From positions 2,604,001-2,668,000 of the forward strand of contig NC_015064.1 of the NCBI RefSeq assembly GCF_000178975.2: a stretch of DNA of 64,000 nt. The letters run 5' to 3'. Each line of letters opens with the position of its first letter. Within the stretch, counting starts at the first letter, position 1. The translations under genes and the position numbers were made by a program. The notes below the pieces were generated by a model. It was not told the origin of the DNA. It did not search any database and was given only the letters and a program-made list of their open reading frames with translations. Source of the stretch: Granulicella tundricola MP5ACTX9 (lineage in GTDB: Bacteria; Acidobacteriota; Terriglobia; Terriglobales; Acidobacteriaceae). Of this stretch, positions 17,709-26,601 are shown piece by piece.

Positions 17709-19133
17709 CTACATGATCCCGGACTTGCCGATGCCGAGGACGTAGGCGTATTTGCCGGGGAGCGTGGACGGCAGGTTTAGTTTGACGTCGGCACCTTCCT
17801 GCGACCAGGTGACCGGCTGTTTTGTGCCAAGGAGCTGGACTTTGGTGCCGGGTTTGAGCTTGAGGGCGGTGATGGTGACGGATGAGCCCTTGAGATTGCC
17901 CATGAGGGTGGCGTAGAGGGTCTGGTTTTTCTGGGTGAAGCGGATGTCGATTCCGTCAGCGGTCTTGCCTTCCGCGTGCGTCCAGGGGTGGGTGCCGTAG
18001 ATGGCTTCGCCGTTCTGGTTGAGCCAGGTGCCGAGGGCTTTGAGGCGTGAAAGCTGGACGGCGGGGATGGTTCCATCGGCCTCAGGGCCTACGTCAAGGA
18101 GCAGGTTGCCGTTCTTGCTGACGATATCGACGAGGAGATAGATGAGCTTGTCAGCGGCTATGGTCTCGGCTTCACCTTCGGCACGGTTGTAGCCGAAGGA
18201 CTGGCCGAGACCGCGGCATTCCTCCCACTTTTTGGGATTGATGTCCTTGAGGGTGGAGTACTCGGGGGTGTCGTAGTCGGTGTGCTTGATTCCGAAGCGG
18301 TTGTCGACGACGCCATCAGGAATGGCGTTGTAATACTCGGCTTCAAGCTCGAGCGGGTGACCGGATTTGGGGTAGTCGATGTCGTTCCAGAGGACGGAGG
18401 GGTGGTAGCGCTGGATGAGCTCGCGGTACTGGGCGTCGACGTACTTTCCGTAGGCTTCGGTCTGGGGCTTTGCGGGGTCGAAGTCGGCGTGGGTGGCGAT
18501 GGGGCCTGGAACGAAGGTCCAGTCGAAGCCGCCCGAGTAGTACAGGCCCATCTTCATGCCTGCGTTGCGGACCGAGGTGGTGAGATCGCCGACGAGGTCT
18601 CGGGTGGCGTGCTGGCGGGCGGCGGGCAAGGTGGGGTTGGGGATGGCACTGGGCCAGAGGGTGAAGCCTTCGTGATGCTTGGTGGTGAGTACGACGTACT
18701 TGGCTCCGGCGTCCTTGAAGGTTTTGGCCCAGACGTCCGGGTTCCACTTTTTGCTTTCGGCGTTGAAGGTTTCGGCGAAGTCGTAGTAGTTGTGATTGGC
18801 GCCGAAGTGTTGGCGGTCGTAAGCCTGAGTGGGCGAGCCGGGGATGCGGACTGTGTTGTAGTACCACTCCGCGTAGGGGTTGTTCTTGAGGAAGTCAGGC
18901 TTGCTGAAGTTGACCTGCTCCAGCGGCGCCCAGCCTGGGACGGAGTAGAGGCCCCAGTGGATGAAGATGCCGAGCTTTGCGTCGTCGAACCACTGAGGGA
19001 GCGGGTGTTGGTCGAGGGACTCGATGGTGGGCTGGTAGTGCCTGGGGGCCTGTGCGGTAGCGATGAAGGAGAGGCTCAGGACGGCGGAGAGTGCGGCTCT
19101 GCAGAAAGTTTTGTGGCGGCTCGAGGATTCCAT
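17709..19133 (-). CDS. Secreted alpha-L-fucosidase (GH29)
   Basis: The 474-residue protein has a Sec signal peptide (cleavage near FIATAQA). It carries the GH29 catalytic barrel: WFDDAKLGIFIHWGLYSVPG at the start, YVVLTTKHHEGFTLWPS, and the nucleophile Asp251 in PSVLWNDIDYP. It removes terminal L-fucose from glycans outside the cytoplasm or in the periplasm. The C-terminal beta-sandwich follows (about residues 375-470). An inverted repeat covers the position of the ribosome-binding site. No other fucose gene lies nearby. Confidence 0.93.
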   Translation of the reverse strand: MESSSRHKTFCRAALSAVLSLSFIATAQAPRHYQPTIESLDQHPLPQWFDDAKLGIFIHWGLYSVPGWAPLEQVNFSKPDFLKNNPYAEWYYNTVRIPGSPTQAYDRQHFGANHNYYDFAETFNAESKKWNPDVWAKTFKDAGAKYVVLTTKHHEGFTLWPSAIPNPTLPAARQHATRDLVGDLTTSVRNAGMKMGLYYSGGFDWTFVPGPIATHADFDPAKPQTEAYGKYVDAQYRELIQRYHPSVLWNDIDYPKSGHPLELEAEYYNAIPDGVVDNRFGIKHTDYDTPEYSTLKDINPKKWEECRGLGQSFGYNRAEGEAETIAADKLIYLLVDIVSKNGNLLLDVGPEADGTIPAVQLSRLKALGTWLNQNGEAIYGTHPWTHAEGKTADGIDIRFTQKNQTLYATLMGNLKGSSVTITALKLKPGTKVQLLGTKQPVTWSQEGADVKLNLPSTLPGKYAYVLGIGKSGIM

Positions 19134-19136
19134 CGC

Positions 19137-19160
19137 ACCACTCTATCGCTTTAGAGTGGT
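19137..19160. promoter_or_regulatory. Inverted repeat over the fucosidase translation start region
   Basis: The sequence ACCACTCT, an 8-base loop and AGAGTGGT form a perfect 8-bp inverted repeat ending 3 bases before the fucosidase ATG (minus strand). It could be an operator for a dimeric regulator or an mRNA hairpin hiding the ribosome-binding site. No clean Shine-Dalgarno sequence is visible outside it. Confidence 0.45.
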
Positions 19161-19422
19161 TGCTTCGAACAGATCTGCTAAACCTCGGCTTTACTTCGTG
19201 CGGCGATTTGGTTTGTTAATGCGACGGGGGCGAGAGTGCTTCAGCGAAGTTGCAGGGGGATTTGTGTAAGGCATAGCCTATCGAACTCGTGCATGGTTTC
19301 ATCGTTCATTGCGCCGGCACGGTGCAAGCCCGGGGCTGTTTCGTGAACGGCTGCCGCTGCTTTGCTGCGATATTTCTTCCGCATTTCGTACTCCCAAATT
19401 GCTCGCTACGGAAAGTTTACCG

Positions 19423-19884
19423 GTGAAACGCAGGTATTCTGCTGAGGTGACGTATGCGACGTCTGTGAGCGATCTCGTTCAGCGCTTTCCTAAGTATCAA
19501 GAGGAGATTCGCGGCTACATGGACGATGATGAACCGCTCCCGTTTATTGCTTTAGGCTGCGTGATCATCCCTCATCTGGAAGAAGCGCTGCGTGAGGCGG
19601 ATCTTAAGGTGATTTTATCGTTCTGCGCCTACTTTGAAGATATCGCGGTGAGTTCTGCCAGTGATTCCGACTTGGAAAATCTGCTTGGCATTGAGGTTGG
19701 AGAGTGGCTGGGATTTATGGAGAACGAGGATAGGCTTTCGCCGTGGCTCGGTCCTGAAACGAAGCGACTATGCCGCTATGTGCCTGGTCTGGCGACGCAA
19801 CGGCGGGAACACAAGGCTAACGCGGCGGCGAGTTCGTTTTTGAGGCGGATTGGGGTGCGTTTGGGGCTTGTTCAGGCGAAGTGA
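19423..19884 (+). CDS. Hypothetical cytosolic protein, about 153 aa
   Basis: The product is helical and acidic (SDLVQRFPKYQEEI, DDDEPLPFIALGCVIIP, SDLENLLGIEVGEWLGF, and a basic C-terminal tail). It loosely resembles small DUF7674-type proteins, a weak impression. GTG 19423 is preferred because GGAAAG lies seven bases before it; GTG 19447 and an upstream ATG at 19309 are alternatives in the same frame. The 290 bp upstream hold only the fucosidase promoter side and no recognisable gene. Confidence 0.5.
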   Translation: MKRRYSAEVTYATSVSDLVQRFPKYQEEIRGYMDDDEPLPFIALGCVIIPHLEEALREADLKVILSFCAYFEDIAVSSASDSDLENLLGIEVGEWLGFMENEDRLSPWLGPETKRLCRYVPGLATQRREHKANAAASSFLRRIGVRLGLVQAK

Positions 19885-19888
19885 TTGA

Positions 19889-19936
19889 CCCCACGATCAT
19901 CGATGGCTTCGCCCTCGATGATCATGGGGCACCCTC
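19889..19936. repeat. Palindromic repeat / possible terminator
   Basis: A 15-bp stem with one wobble pair (CCCCACGATCATCGA against TCGATGATCATGGGG) is followed by GCACCC. It lies between two convergent genes, so it could also end both transcripts. It belongs to the TGGGGCACCC family. Confidence 0.75.
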
Positions 19937-19946
19937 GTGCAGCGGT

Positions 19947-20171
19947 CTAGGCCAGAAACTTTTTCAGTTCGGTTTCGCAGTAATCGGTGGAGACGAAGAA
20001 GGGTTTTTCCAGGATGTTGACGGTCAGGAGGCCGACCTCGTACTTGTAGCCGGCGGTGACGCCTGATTTTGAGAGGGTGCCCTCATGGCCGGTGAGGGTG
20101 ATGTTGTGCTTTTCGGCTAGCTCTTGGGATTTGGCGGCGAAGGCTTCTGGGGTGAGGGGGATCTGGATCAT
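19947..20171 (-). CDS. Small hypothetical protein, 74 aa
   Basis: The product begins MIQIPLTPEAFAAKSQELAE and continues with a predicted beta-hairpin region (YKYEVGLLTVNILEKPFFVS), ending ETELKKFLA. ATG 20171 follows a good AGGAG. The sequence has no membrane segment or recognised family. It is divergent from mutS, the two starts being about 70 bp apart and sharing a promoter region. Confidence 0.65.
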   Translation of the reverse strand: MIQIPLTPEAFAAKSQELAEKHNITLTGHEGTLSKSGVTAGYKYEVGLLTVNILEKPFFVSTDYCETELKKFLA

Positions 20172-20240
20172 GTGGGTCTCCTGGCTGAGGTAGTTTATCG
20201 CGGGTGGGGCTGCTCCGGTATGCTGGAGGTTCCAAGCGAT

Positions 20241-22949
20241 ATGGCGATTGATACGACAAACGATGCACAGTTGACGCCGGTGATGCGGCAGTACTTCGCG
20301 GCGAAGGAGGCGCATCCGGACTGCCTGATGTTCTGCCGGATCGGGGACTTCTACGAGCTGTTTTATGAGGATGCGATTCTGGTCAGCCGGGAGTTGCAGC
20401 TTACGCTGACGGCCAGGGATAAAGAGAAGAAGCAGCCGATGTGCGGGGTTCCGTATCATGCGGCTGAGGTTTATCTGCAGAGGCTGCTGCGGAAGGGCTA
20501 CCGGATTGCGCTGTGCGAGCAGATGGAAGATCCGAAGACGGTCAAGGGGATCGTCAAGCGGGAGGTAACAAGGGTGCTGACGCCGGGGACGGCTGTCGAT
20601 CCGGCGCTGGGTGCGGGAGAGAGTTGCTGGCTGGCTTCCGTGGTGATGGTGAAGGGTGTTGCTGGTGTGGCGATGGTGGATCTTTCTACCGGCGAGTTCA
20701 GGGCTACGGAGTTTGTTGGGGCCGGGGCTTGGGCTTTGGCGGTAGATGAGCTTGGGAGGGTGAAGCCGGCGGAGTTGGTTTATGCGTCGGGTGGATTGCT
20801 GGGGGCTTCGGGTTCTAACCGGTCTTTGAAGCTTGGTGCCGATCCAACCCAGGTCCCAGAGGCGGGACCTGGGGCACCCAGTTCGGTGGATGATTCGGAC
20901 GGGGCGGGGTTGGATGGGATCAAGACTAAGAGCGCTGTTGAGGATTGGGTGATGACGGCGGAGCATGCGTTGCCGCTGCTGCGGTCGCATTTTCGGGTGT
21001 TGTCACTGGATGGGCTCGGGCTGGGTGGGCATGAGGCTGCTGGGGTTGCGGCGGGTGGATTGCTGCATTATCTGCGGCAGCAGAAGCAGGGAGCGCTAGA
21101 GCATGTGGAGGCGGTGCGGTTTTATGAGCGGTCTGGGTGTTTGGAGCTCGATGCTGTAAGCGTGAGGAATTTGGAGTTGGTGGAGCCGCTGTTTTCTGGG
21201 GAGTCGGCGCAGACTACTTTGCTTTATACGCTGGATGCTTGTTGTACGCCGATGGGGAAACGGCTGCTGAGGGCTACGTTGTTAAGACCTGCTATGGGGC
21301 TTGGCGAGATTGAGGTTCGGCTGGATGCTGTGGGGGAGGCGGCGGCGGATCTAAGACGGCGGGAGGGTGTGAGGCGGGCTATGAATGGGCTGCTCGACTT
21401 GGAGAGGCTGCTGGGGCGTGTGGCTATGGACTCTGCTGGGCCGCGGGAGGTGCTGGCGCTGGCTTCTACGCTTGGCTGTGTGCCGAGGGTGGTTGCGGCG
21501 GTGGGGATGTTTACGGCGGCGAAGTGGATGGAGCTGGGGGCGGGGCTCGATCCGCTGGAGGACCTGCATGAAGTGATTACGGCGACGATTGTGGATGAGC
21601 CTCCGGTGACGTTTGCGGATGGCGGGGTGATCCGGGCGGGGATTCATGCGGAGCTGGATGAGCTGCGGGAGTTGAGCCGGAGCGGGCGGCAGGCGCTGGT
21701 GGCGATCGAAGAACGGGAGCGGGCGAGGACGGGGATCGGGTCGCTGAAGGTACGGTTCAATAGCGTGTTTGGCTACTACCTTGAGGTGACGAAGGCGAAT
21801 GCGAAGGCCGTGCCGGCGGACTATGAGCGGAAGCAGACGCTGGTGAATGCGGAGCGGTTTACGACGCCGGAGTTGAAGGAGTATGAGGCGAAGATTCTGA
21901 CGGCTCAGGAGCGGTCGCTGGAGATTGAACGACGTTTATTCAGCGAGCTGAGAGCGCAGTTGCTGGCGGCTGCGGGGCGGATGCGGGAGACGGCGCGGAA
22001 GGTGGCGGAGATCGACCTGATGAGCTGCTTTGCGCATCTGGCGGCGCTGCGTGGGTGGGTGAGGCCGGTGGTGGAAGAAGGCTGTGCGCTCGAGTTTGTG
22101 CAGGGGCGGCATCCTGTGGTGGAGCGGCGGATGGAGGAGTCGGGTGCGGGACGGTTTGTGCCTAATTCGCTGTATCTGGATGCGGATGCGGGGCCCTCTT
22201 TGCTGCTGATGACGGGGCCGAATATGGGCGGTAAGAGTACTTACCTGCGGATGGCTGCGTTGCTGGTGGTGATGGCGCAGTGTGGATGCTTTGTGCCGGC
22301 GGAGCGGATGCGGGTGGGGTTGGTCGATAGGATCTATACGAGGATTGGGGCTAGCGATAATGTGGCTCGGGGACGGTCTACGTTCATGGTGGAGATGACG
22401 GAGACGGCTGCGATTCTGAATACGGCTACGAACAAGAGCCTGGTGCTGCTGGATGAGATGGGGCGTGGTACGGCGACCTATGACGGGCTTAGTCTGGCGT
22501 GGGCTACTGTGGAGCACTTACATAATAAGATTGGCGCTCGGGCTTTATTTGCGACTCATTATCATGAACTTACTTTATTGGCGGATCGACTTACGAAGCT
22601 GAAGAACGTGCGGGTTACTGTCAAGGAGAATGCGGGTGGGATTGTGTTCCTGCATTCGGTTGAGGCGGGGGCGGCGAGCAAGAGTTATGGGATCGAGGTG
22701 GCTCGGCTGGCGGGGCTACCGAATGGGGTGATTGCAAGGGCGCGTGAGGTGTTGAAGGTGCATGAGCGGGCGGAATCGCAACAGGTCAGAGAAGCTGTTG
22801 CGGAGCCTGCGGGGAAGGTGCAGATGACACTGTTTACGCCACTTTCGCAGAGAATTGTGGATCGGCTGGGTGCGGTTGAGGTCGACTCGCTGACACCGCT
22901 GGAGGCGCTGAATCTGCTGGCGGAGTTGAAGCGGGAGATGAAGGGCTAA
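20241..22949 (+). CDS. mutS: DNA mismatch repair protein MutS (with an in-frame repeat insert)
   Basis: MutS finds mismatches and recruits MutL. The 902-residue product has the mismatch-binding domain with the Phe-x-Glu motif in FCRIGDFYELFYEDA, connector, lever, clamp and a C-terminal ATPase: Walker A GPNMGGKST (about residue 659), ALFATHYHELT and LLDEMGRGTATYDGLS. ATG 20241 is chosen for the GGAGG upstream and the family N-terminus; ATG 20220 is in frame. A palindromic repeat is translated in frame at about residues 202-214 in the connector domain, which helps explain the slightly large size. Confidence 0.96.
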   Translation: MAIDTTNDAQLTPVMRQYFAAKEAHPDCLMFCRIGDFYELFYEDAILVSRELQLTLTARDKEKKQPMCGVPYHAAEVYLQRLLRKGYRIALCEQMEDPKTVKGIVKREVTRVLTPGTAVDPALGAGESCWLASVVMVKGVAGVAMVDLSTGEFRATEFVGAGAWALAVDELGRVKPAELVYASGGLLGASGSNRSLKLGADPTQVPEAGPGAPSSVDDSDGAGLDGIKTKSAVEDWVMTAEHALPLLRSHFRVLSLDGLGLGGHEAAGVAAGGLLHYLRQQKQGALEHVEAVRFYERSGCLELDAVSVRNLELVEPLFSGESAQTTLLYTLDACCTPMGKRLLRATLLRPAMGLGEIEVRLDAVGEAAADLRRREGVRRAMNGLLDLERLLGRVAMDSAGPREVLALASTLGCVPRVVAAVGMFTAAKWMELGAGLDPLEDLHEVITATIVDEPPVTFADGGVIRAGIHAELDELRELSRSGRQALVAIEERERARTGIGSLKVRFNSVFGYYLEVTKANAKAVPADYERKQTLVNAERFTTPELKEYEAKILTAQERSLEIERRLFSELRAQLLAAAGRMRETARKVAEIDLMSCFAHLAALRGWVRPVVEEGCALEFVQGRHPVVERRMEESGAGRFVPNSLYLDADAGPSLLLMTGPNMGGKSTYLRMAALLVVMAQCGCFVPAERMRVGLVDRIYTRIGASDNVARGRSTFMVEMTETAAILNTATNKSLVLLDEMGRGTATYDGLSLAWATVEHLHNKIGARALFATHYHELTLLADRLTKLKNVRVTVKENAGGIVFLHSVEAGAASKSYGIEVARLAGLPNGVIARAREVLKVHERAESQQVREAVAEPAGKVQMTLFTPLSQRIVDRLGAVEVDSLTPLEALNLLAELKREMKG
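20845..20881. repeat. Palindromic repeat inside the mutS coding sequence
   Basis: ACCCAGGTCCCAGAGG / GGGACCTGGGGCACCCA has the same hairpin and GGGGCACCC end as the intergenic copies at 6.6, 6.9 and 8.25 kb. It keeps the mutS frame and is read as PTQVPEAGPGAPS. Confidence 0.85.
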
Positions 22950-22973
22950 GAACAGGCAACGGCGTTTAGCTAA

Positions 22974-23005
22974 GAGTTTCGAGTCGCGAGTTTCGAGTTT
23001 CGAGT
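22974..23005. repeat. Short tandem repeat of GAGTTTC/GAGTTTCGAGT
   Basis: Three to four near copies of a GAGTTTC unit lie between mutS and anmK, just upstream of the anmK ribosome-binding site. Confidence 0.5.
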
Positions 23006-23012
23006 AAAGGCG

Positions 23013-24206
23013 GTGCAGGTGCGAGAGCCTAAGGCGATGGTGGTGGCGGGGGTGATGAGTGGGACCTCCGCGGATGGGGTGGATGTGGCGGTGGTGCGGG
23101 TGTCGCCGGGTGCGCCTACGCCTAAGTTGAAGGTGATTGGGCATGAGAGCTTTGCTTATTCCGAGGATGTTCGTGCGGCCGTGCTCAGAGCTATGGATGC
23201 GAAGGAGGTTTCTGTTGCGGAGTTATCGAGACTGAACTGGCGGCTGGGTGAGGTGTATGCGGATTGTGTGGAGAAGACTGCGGCTAAGGTGGGGAAGAAG
23301 ATTGGGCTGGTGAGTATGCATGGGCAGACCATCTATCACCAGGGAGTAGCGGAGGAGTATCTGGGTGCTCCGGTGCGGGCTACGTGGCAGCTTGGTGAGG
23401 CGGCGGTGGTGGCGGAACGGATGCGGGTTCCGGTGGTGAGCGACATGCGACCGGCTGATCTGGCTGCGGGTGGACAAGGTGCGCCGCTGGTGCCGATGCT
23501 GGATTTTTGTATGTTTCGGAGTGCGACGAAGAATCGGGTGCTGCTGAACCTGGGGGGGATTGCGAATGTGACGGCGATCCCTGCGGGTGCGGGGTTGGAT
23601 GGGTTGCTGGCGTTCGATACGGGGCCTGCGAATATGGTGGTCGATGCGCTGATGTTCAAGCTGTATGGGCGGAACTATGACTGTGGCGGGCAGACTGCTG
23701 CTCGGGGGCGTGTGCTTGCTGGGGTGGTGGATGAGGTGATGAAGGATGGGTACTTCTCTGCCCTGCCGCCGAAGTCCTGTGGGCGGGAGCAGTATGGGGC
23801 GGCGTTCGTGGCGCGGGTGCATGAGGCTTGTGTGGCGGCGGGTGGGAAGAAGGCGGATGTAATCGCTACGGCGACCGAGATCACCGTGCGGTCTGTGGTG
23901 GAGGCTTATGCGAAGTTCTGCTGGAGCCATTTGGGGCAGAGGGCTCCGCTGGCGAAGGCGACTGAGTTGATTGCGGCTGGGGGTGGGGCTCGGAATGCTT
24001 ACTTGATGAAGGGATTGACGGCTCGGTTTGCGGAGCTTGGAGTGAAGGTGCTGGCGATGGATGAGATGGGGGTCGCGGCGGAGGCCAAGGAGGCGGCGGC
24101 GTTTGCGCTGTTGGGGTGGTTGAGTTGGTTTGGGATGACGGGCAATGTGCCTAGTGCTACGGGGGCGAAGAGGGGAGTTGTTTTGGGGAAGGTGTCGCTT
24201 GGTTGA
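23013..24206 (+). CDS. anmK: Anhydro-N-acetylmuramic acid kinase
   Basis: The enzyme opens and phosphorylates 1,6-anhydro-MurNAc to MurNAc-6-phosphate during peptidoglycan recycling in the cytosol. The 397-residue product has the family phosphate loop VAGVMSGTSADGVDVA, the substrate segments LVSMHGQTIYHQG and LLNLGGIANVTAIP, FDTGPANMVVDAL, and a late GGGARN adenosine motif. GTG 23013 is used, with AAAGG before it. MurQ, the next enzyme of the pathway, is at 43.96 kb. The gene ends just before a palindromic repeat. Confidence 0.94.
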   Translation: MQVREPKAMVVAGVMSGTSADGVDVAVVRVSPGAPTPKLKVIGHESFAYSEDVRAAVLRAMDAKEVSVAELSRLNWRLGEVYADCVEKTAAKVGKKIGLVSMHGQTIYHQGVAEEYLGAPVRATWQLGEAAVVAERMRVPVVSDMRPADLAAGGQGAPLVPMLDFCMFRSATKNRVLLNLGGIANVTAIPAGAGLDGLLAFDTGPANMVVDALMFKLYGRNYDCGGQTAARGRVLAGVVDEVMKDGYFSALPPKSCGREQYGAAFVARVHEACVAAGGKKADVIATATEITVRSVVEAYAKFCWSHLGQRAPLAKATELIAAGGGARNAYLMKGLTARFAELGVKVLAMDEMGVAAEAKEAAAFALLGWLSWFGMTGNVPSATGAKRGVVLGKVSLG

Positions 24207-24214
24207 GGGAAAAG

Positions 24215-24279
24215 CGGTCGAGCTTCGCTCGATACCCCACCCTGTAGCGATGAGACCGCGCCGAGGATGGGGCACCCGG
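24215..24279. repeat. Palindromic repeat overlapping the start of the next gene
   Basis: A CGAGCTTCGCTCG hairpin is followed by ATACCCCACCCTGTAGCG and GAGGATGGGGCACCCGG, the same bipartite type as at 37.7 kb. The likely start codon of the solute-binding protein gene (24250) lies inside it. Confidence 0.8.
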
Positions 24280-25794
24280 ATTTGTGGCTTGATGTTGGGA
24301 TGTCTGAGTGTGTTGGGATGTCATACGCGGTCAGACGATGCGGGGACTGTTGTGGTGTTGATTGAGAGCTCGCCGAATAGTCTTGATCCGCGGGTGGGGA
24401 CGGATGCGCAGGCGGAGAAGATCGATGGGCTGATCTTCGATGCGCTGGTGCGTAAGGACGAACGGTATGAGTTCAAGCCATGGCTTGCGACGAGTTGGGA
24501 GCGGCCGGATGCTACGACCTGGGTGTTTCATCTGCGCGATGGTGTGAGGTTTCAGGATGGAAGGCCGCTGGGGGCGGAGGACGTTGCGTGGACGATCAAC
24601 TCGATGGTGGATGGGACGCTCATCACGGCCAAGGGCGGCAACTTTGCGAGTGTACAGACGGCGCGGGCGAAGGATCGGCTGACCGTTGAGGTGAAGATGA
24701 AAAGGGCGGACGAATCGCTGCTTTTCAACCTGAGCGATGGTCTGTTTGGGGTGGTGCCTAAGGGGTCAGGGCGGGAGTTTGGGCGGGTTCCTGTGGGGTC
24801 GGGGGCGTTCCGGTTTGTGAGTGCGGAGCAGGATAAAGAGGTGGTGCTGGAGCGGGTGCCGAGTTACTGGGCGGGGTCGCGTGGGAATATCGAACGGCTG
24901 CGGCTATCCGTGGTGCCGGATGCGGTAACGAGCGCGCTGGAGCTGCGGAAGCACTCGGCAGATGTGGCGGTGAACGTGGTTACGCTGGATATGGTGCGTG
25001 CGCTGGAGCGTGTGCCGGGGTTAAAGGATGAGACCGGGCCGGGGTCGCCGGTGATGTATATGAACTTCAATGTGACGGCGGCTCCGCTGAATGACAAGCG
25101 CGTGCGGCAGGCGGTGGCGTTTGCGATGGACCGGAAGGCGATTGTGGATGCGCTGTGGCTGGGGCGAGCACGGGTGGCGGATACGCTGCTGCCGCCTGGG
25201 CATTGGGCTGCGGCGGCACCGGGCGAGCTGACGCAGTATCCGCATGATCCGGCGCGGGCGGCGGCGCTGCTGGAGGCGGCGGGGTATCACGCCGACAAGG
25301 ATGGGGTTCGGCTACGGCTGGAGATGAAGACGTCCACCGATGAGACGACGCGTCTGCTGGCGGAGATCCTGCAGCAGCAGTTGCGGGCTGCGGGGATTGC
25401 GCTGACGCTGCGGTCGAGCGAGTTTGGGACGTTCTATGCGGATGTGACGCGCGGGGCGTTTCAGATGTATGCGCTGCGGTGGATCTGGAGCAATGAAGAT
25501 CCGGACATCTTCCACTATGCGTTTGCGACGAGCCAGATGCCTCCGGTGGGCGGGAATCGGGGACGGTATTCCAATGCTCGGGTCGATTCCCTGCTGGCTG
25601 CGGCCGCCACTACGCCGGATGTTAGTGCCAGGCGTGCTGACTATGTGGAGGTGCAGAAGATTCTGGCGGATGAGCTGCCGGCGATTCCGCTCTGGTACCC
25701 GAACAACAACATCGTCCATACGGATCGGGTGAGCGGGATTGTGGGGGATGGGTCTGGGAGCTTTGATTTTTTGAGGGACGCGGTGGTGAAGTAG
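24250..25794 (+). CDS. ABC-transporter solute-binding lipoprotein, family 5 (peptide/nickel type)
   Basis: The 514-residue product has a basic head (MRPRRGWG), a short hydrophobic stretch and a lipobox-like LSVLGC, so it should be a lipoprotein. The mature part is a family 5 binding protein: SSPNSLDPRVGTDAQAE, DALVRKDERYEFKPWLATSW and RFQDGRPLGAEDVAWTIN, then a Cys-poor C-terminal lobe. Ligands are probably peptides or other small molecules. No permease or ATPase gene adjoins it. An earlier ATG at 24145 in frame would overlap anmK and lacks a signal peptide. The chosen start lies inside a palindromic repeat. Confidence 0.88.
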   Translation: MRPRRGWGTRICGLMLGCLSVLGCHTRSDDAGTVVVLIESSPNSLDPRVGTDAQAEKIDGLIFDALVRKDERYEFKPWLATSWERPDATTWVFHLRDGVRFQDGRPLGAEDVAWTINSMVDGTLITAKGGNFASVQTARAKDRLTVEVKMKRADESLLFNLSDGLFGVVPKGSGREFGRVPVGSGAFRFVSAEQDKEVVLERVPSYWAGSRGNIERLRLSVVPDAVTSALELRKHSADVAVNVVTLDMVRALERVPGLKDETGPGSPVMYMNFNVTAAPLNDKRVRQAVAFAMDRKAIVDALWLGRARVADTLLPPGHWAAAAPGELTQYPHDPARAAALLEAAGYHADKDGVRLRLEMKTSTDETTRLLAEILQQQLRAAGIALTLRSSEFGTFYADVTRGAFQMYALRWIWSNEDPDIFHYAFATSQMPPVGGNRGRYSNARVDSLLAAAATTPDVSARRADYVEVQKILADELPAIPLWYPNNNIVHTDRVSGIVGDGSGSFDFLRDAVVK

Positions 25795-25799
25795 AGGCT

Positions 25800-25985
25800 C
25801 TACTTGCTTCTTCTCTTCTTCAAAAAGCGGAAGGCTCCGAAGCCGGAGATGCCGAGCGCGATACCCGCTGCGATGAGGACGGTAATCGCAGTAAGGACGA
25901 TTGCGCCGCCCGCGAGCAGGACGTTGGCTACGTCACGCAGGATGGCGTTGATGACGGAGATCACGATATGAATGATCGTCAGCAT
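25800..25985 (-). CDS. Small membrane protein, 61 aa
   Basis: The product is almost wholly hydrophobic (MLTIIHIVISVINAI, then a GGAIVLTAITVLIAAGIALG helix) with a basic tail FLKKRRSK, so it is probably a two-helix inner membrane protein with a cytoplasmic C-terminus. ATG 25985 follows AGGAG; ATG 26003 upstream is less likely. Function unknown. It is convergent with the solute-binding protein gene, 5 bp apart. Confidence 0.65.
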   Translation of the reverse strand: MLTIIHIVISVINAILRDVANVLLAGGAIVLTAITVLIAAGIALGISGFGAFRFLKKRRSK

Positions 25986-26067
25986 GGCTGCTCCTGAGAG
26001 CACCGAGGGGTGGTCTCAGGAGTATTTTAGCGAAAAGTTATATTTGTATTCCACTTAGAGTTGCGGC

Positions 26068-26601
26068 TTAGGCCTTGGGGCTACCCACGGTTGAGATCAG
26101 GACTAAACTGACGGTGCCGCTGGTGCTGCGCTTATGTGGCGTGTTGCGCGGGAGGAAGAGCATATCGCCCTTCTTCAGGTTATAGGTGGTATGGCCTTCG
26201 GATTCTGGGGCGAGCCATTCTTCGGGTTTGGTGTTGCGACCGTTTTTTGGCGTGCCACCTACCTCGTAGAGGGTTGCACCATCGAGGATCTGAACGATGT
26301 GGTCGCGGCCTTCGTGCCACTCGAACTCTTTGCCCGCCTTTGCGGTCTCAGAGGTCATGACGACGGTGACGGGGAGTTGCTTGACGTCGATGAGAGTCTT
26401 GTTGCCGGGCGCAGCCTGAAGCGCTTTCTCCGAAGACTCAAGCGACTGGGCGGTGAAGAGTTGGAAGGGGATTACGGCGGCACCTGTAGAGGCTTGAGCG
26501 TGTGCAGGCACGGAGAGCAGGTTTTCGGCGAGAGTGAGGCTGGCGGCTGCGGCAAGAGGCGCGATCCGAAGGAAGCTGCGGCGGGAATCAAGAATAGCCA
26601 T
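26068..26601 (-). CDS. Exported cupin-domain protein (Tat-type signal)
   Basis: The 177-residue product has an RR-containing signal (DSRRSFLRIAPLAAAAS) that fits the Tat pathway, with cleavage near AHA. The cupin barrel carries the metal-ligand pattern FEWHEGRDHIVQILDG and, in the second motif, LFLPRNTPHKR. It is a likely periplasmic small-molecule-binding or enzyme cupin; the substrate is unknown. Confidence 0.8.
   Translation of the reverse strand: MAILDSRRSFLRIAPLAAAASLTLAENLLSVPAHAQASTGAAVIPFQLFTAQSLESSEKALQAAPGNKTLIDVKQLPVTVVMTSETAKAGKEFEWHEGRDHIVQILDGATLYEVGGTPKNGRNTKPEEWLAPESEGHTTYNLKKGDMLFLPRNTPHKRSTSGTVSLVLISTVGSPKA

Noticed and set aside
22716..23144. A His/Arg/Pro-rich frame antisense to the mutS end
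   Set aside because: It overlaps the certain mutS and anmK genes, and its composition comes from reverse-reading them.
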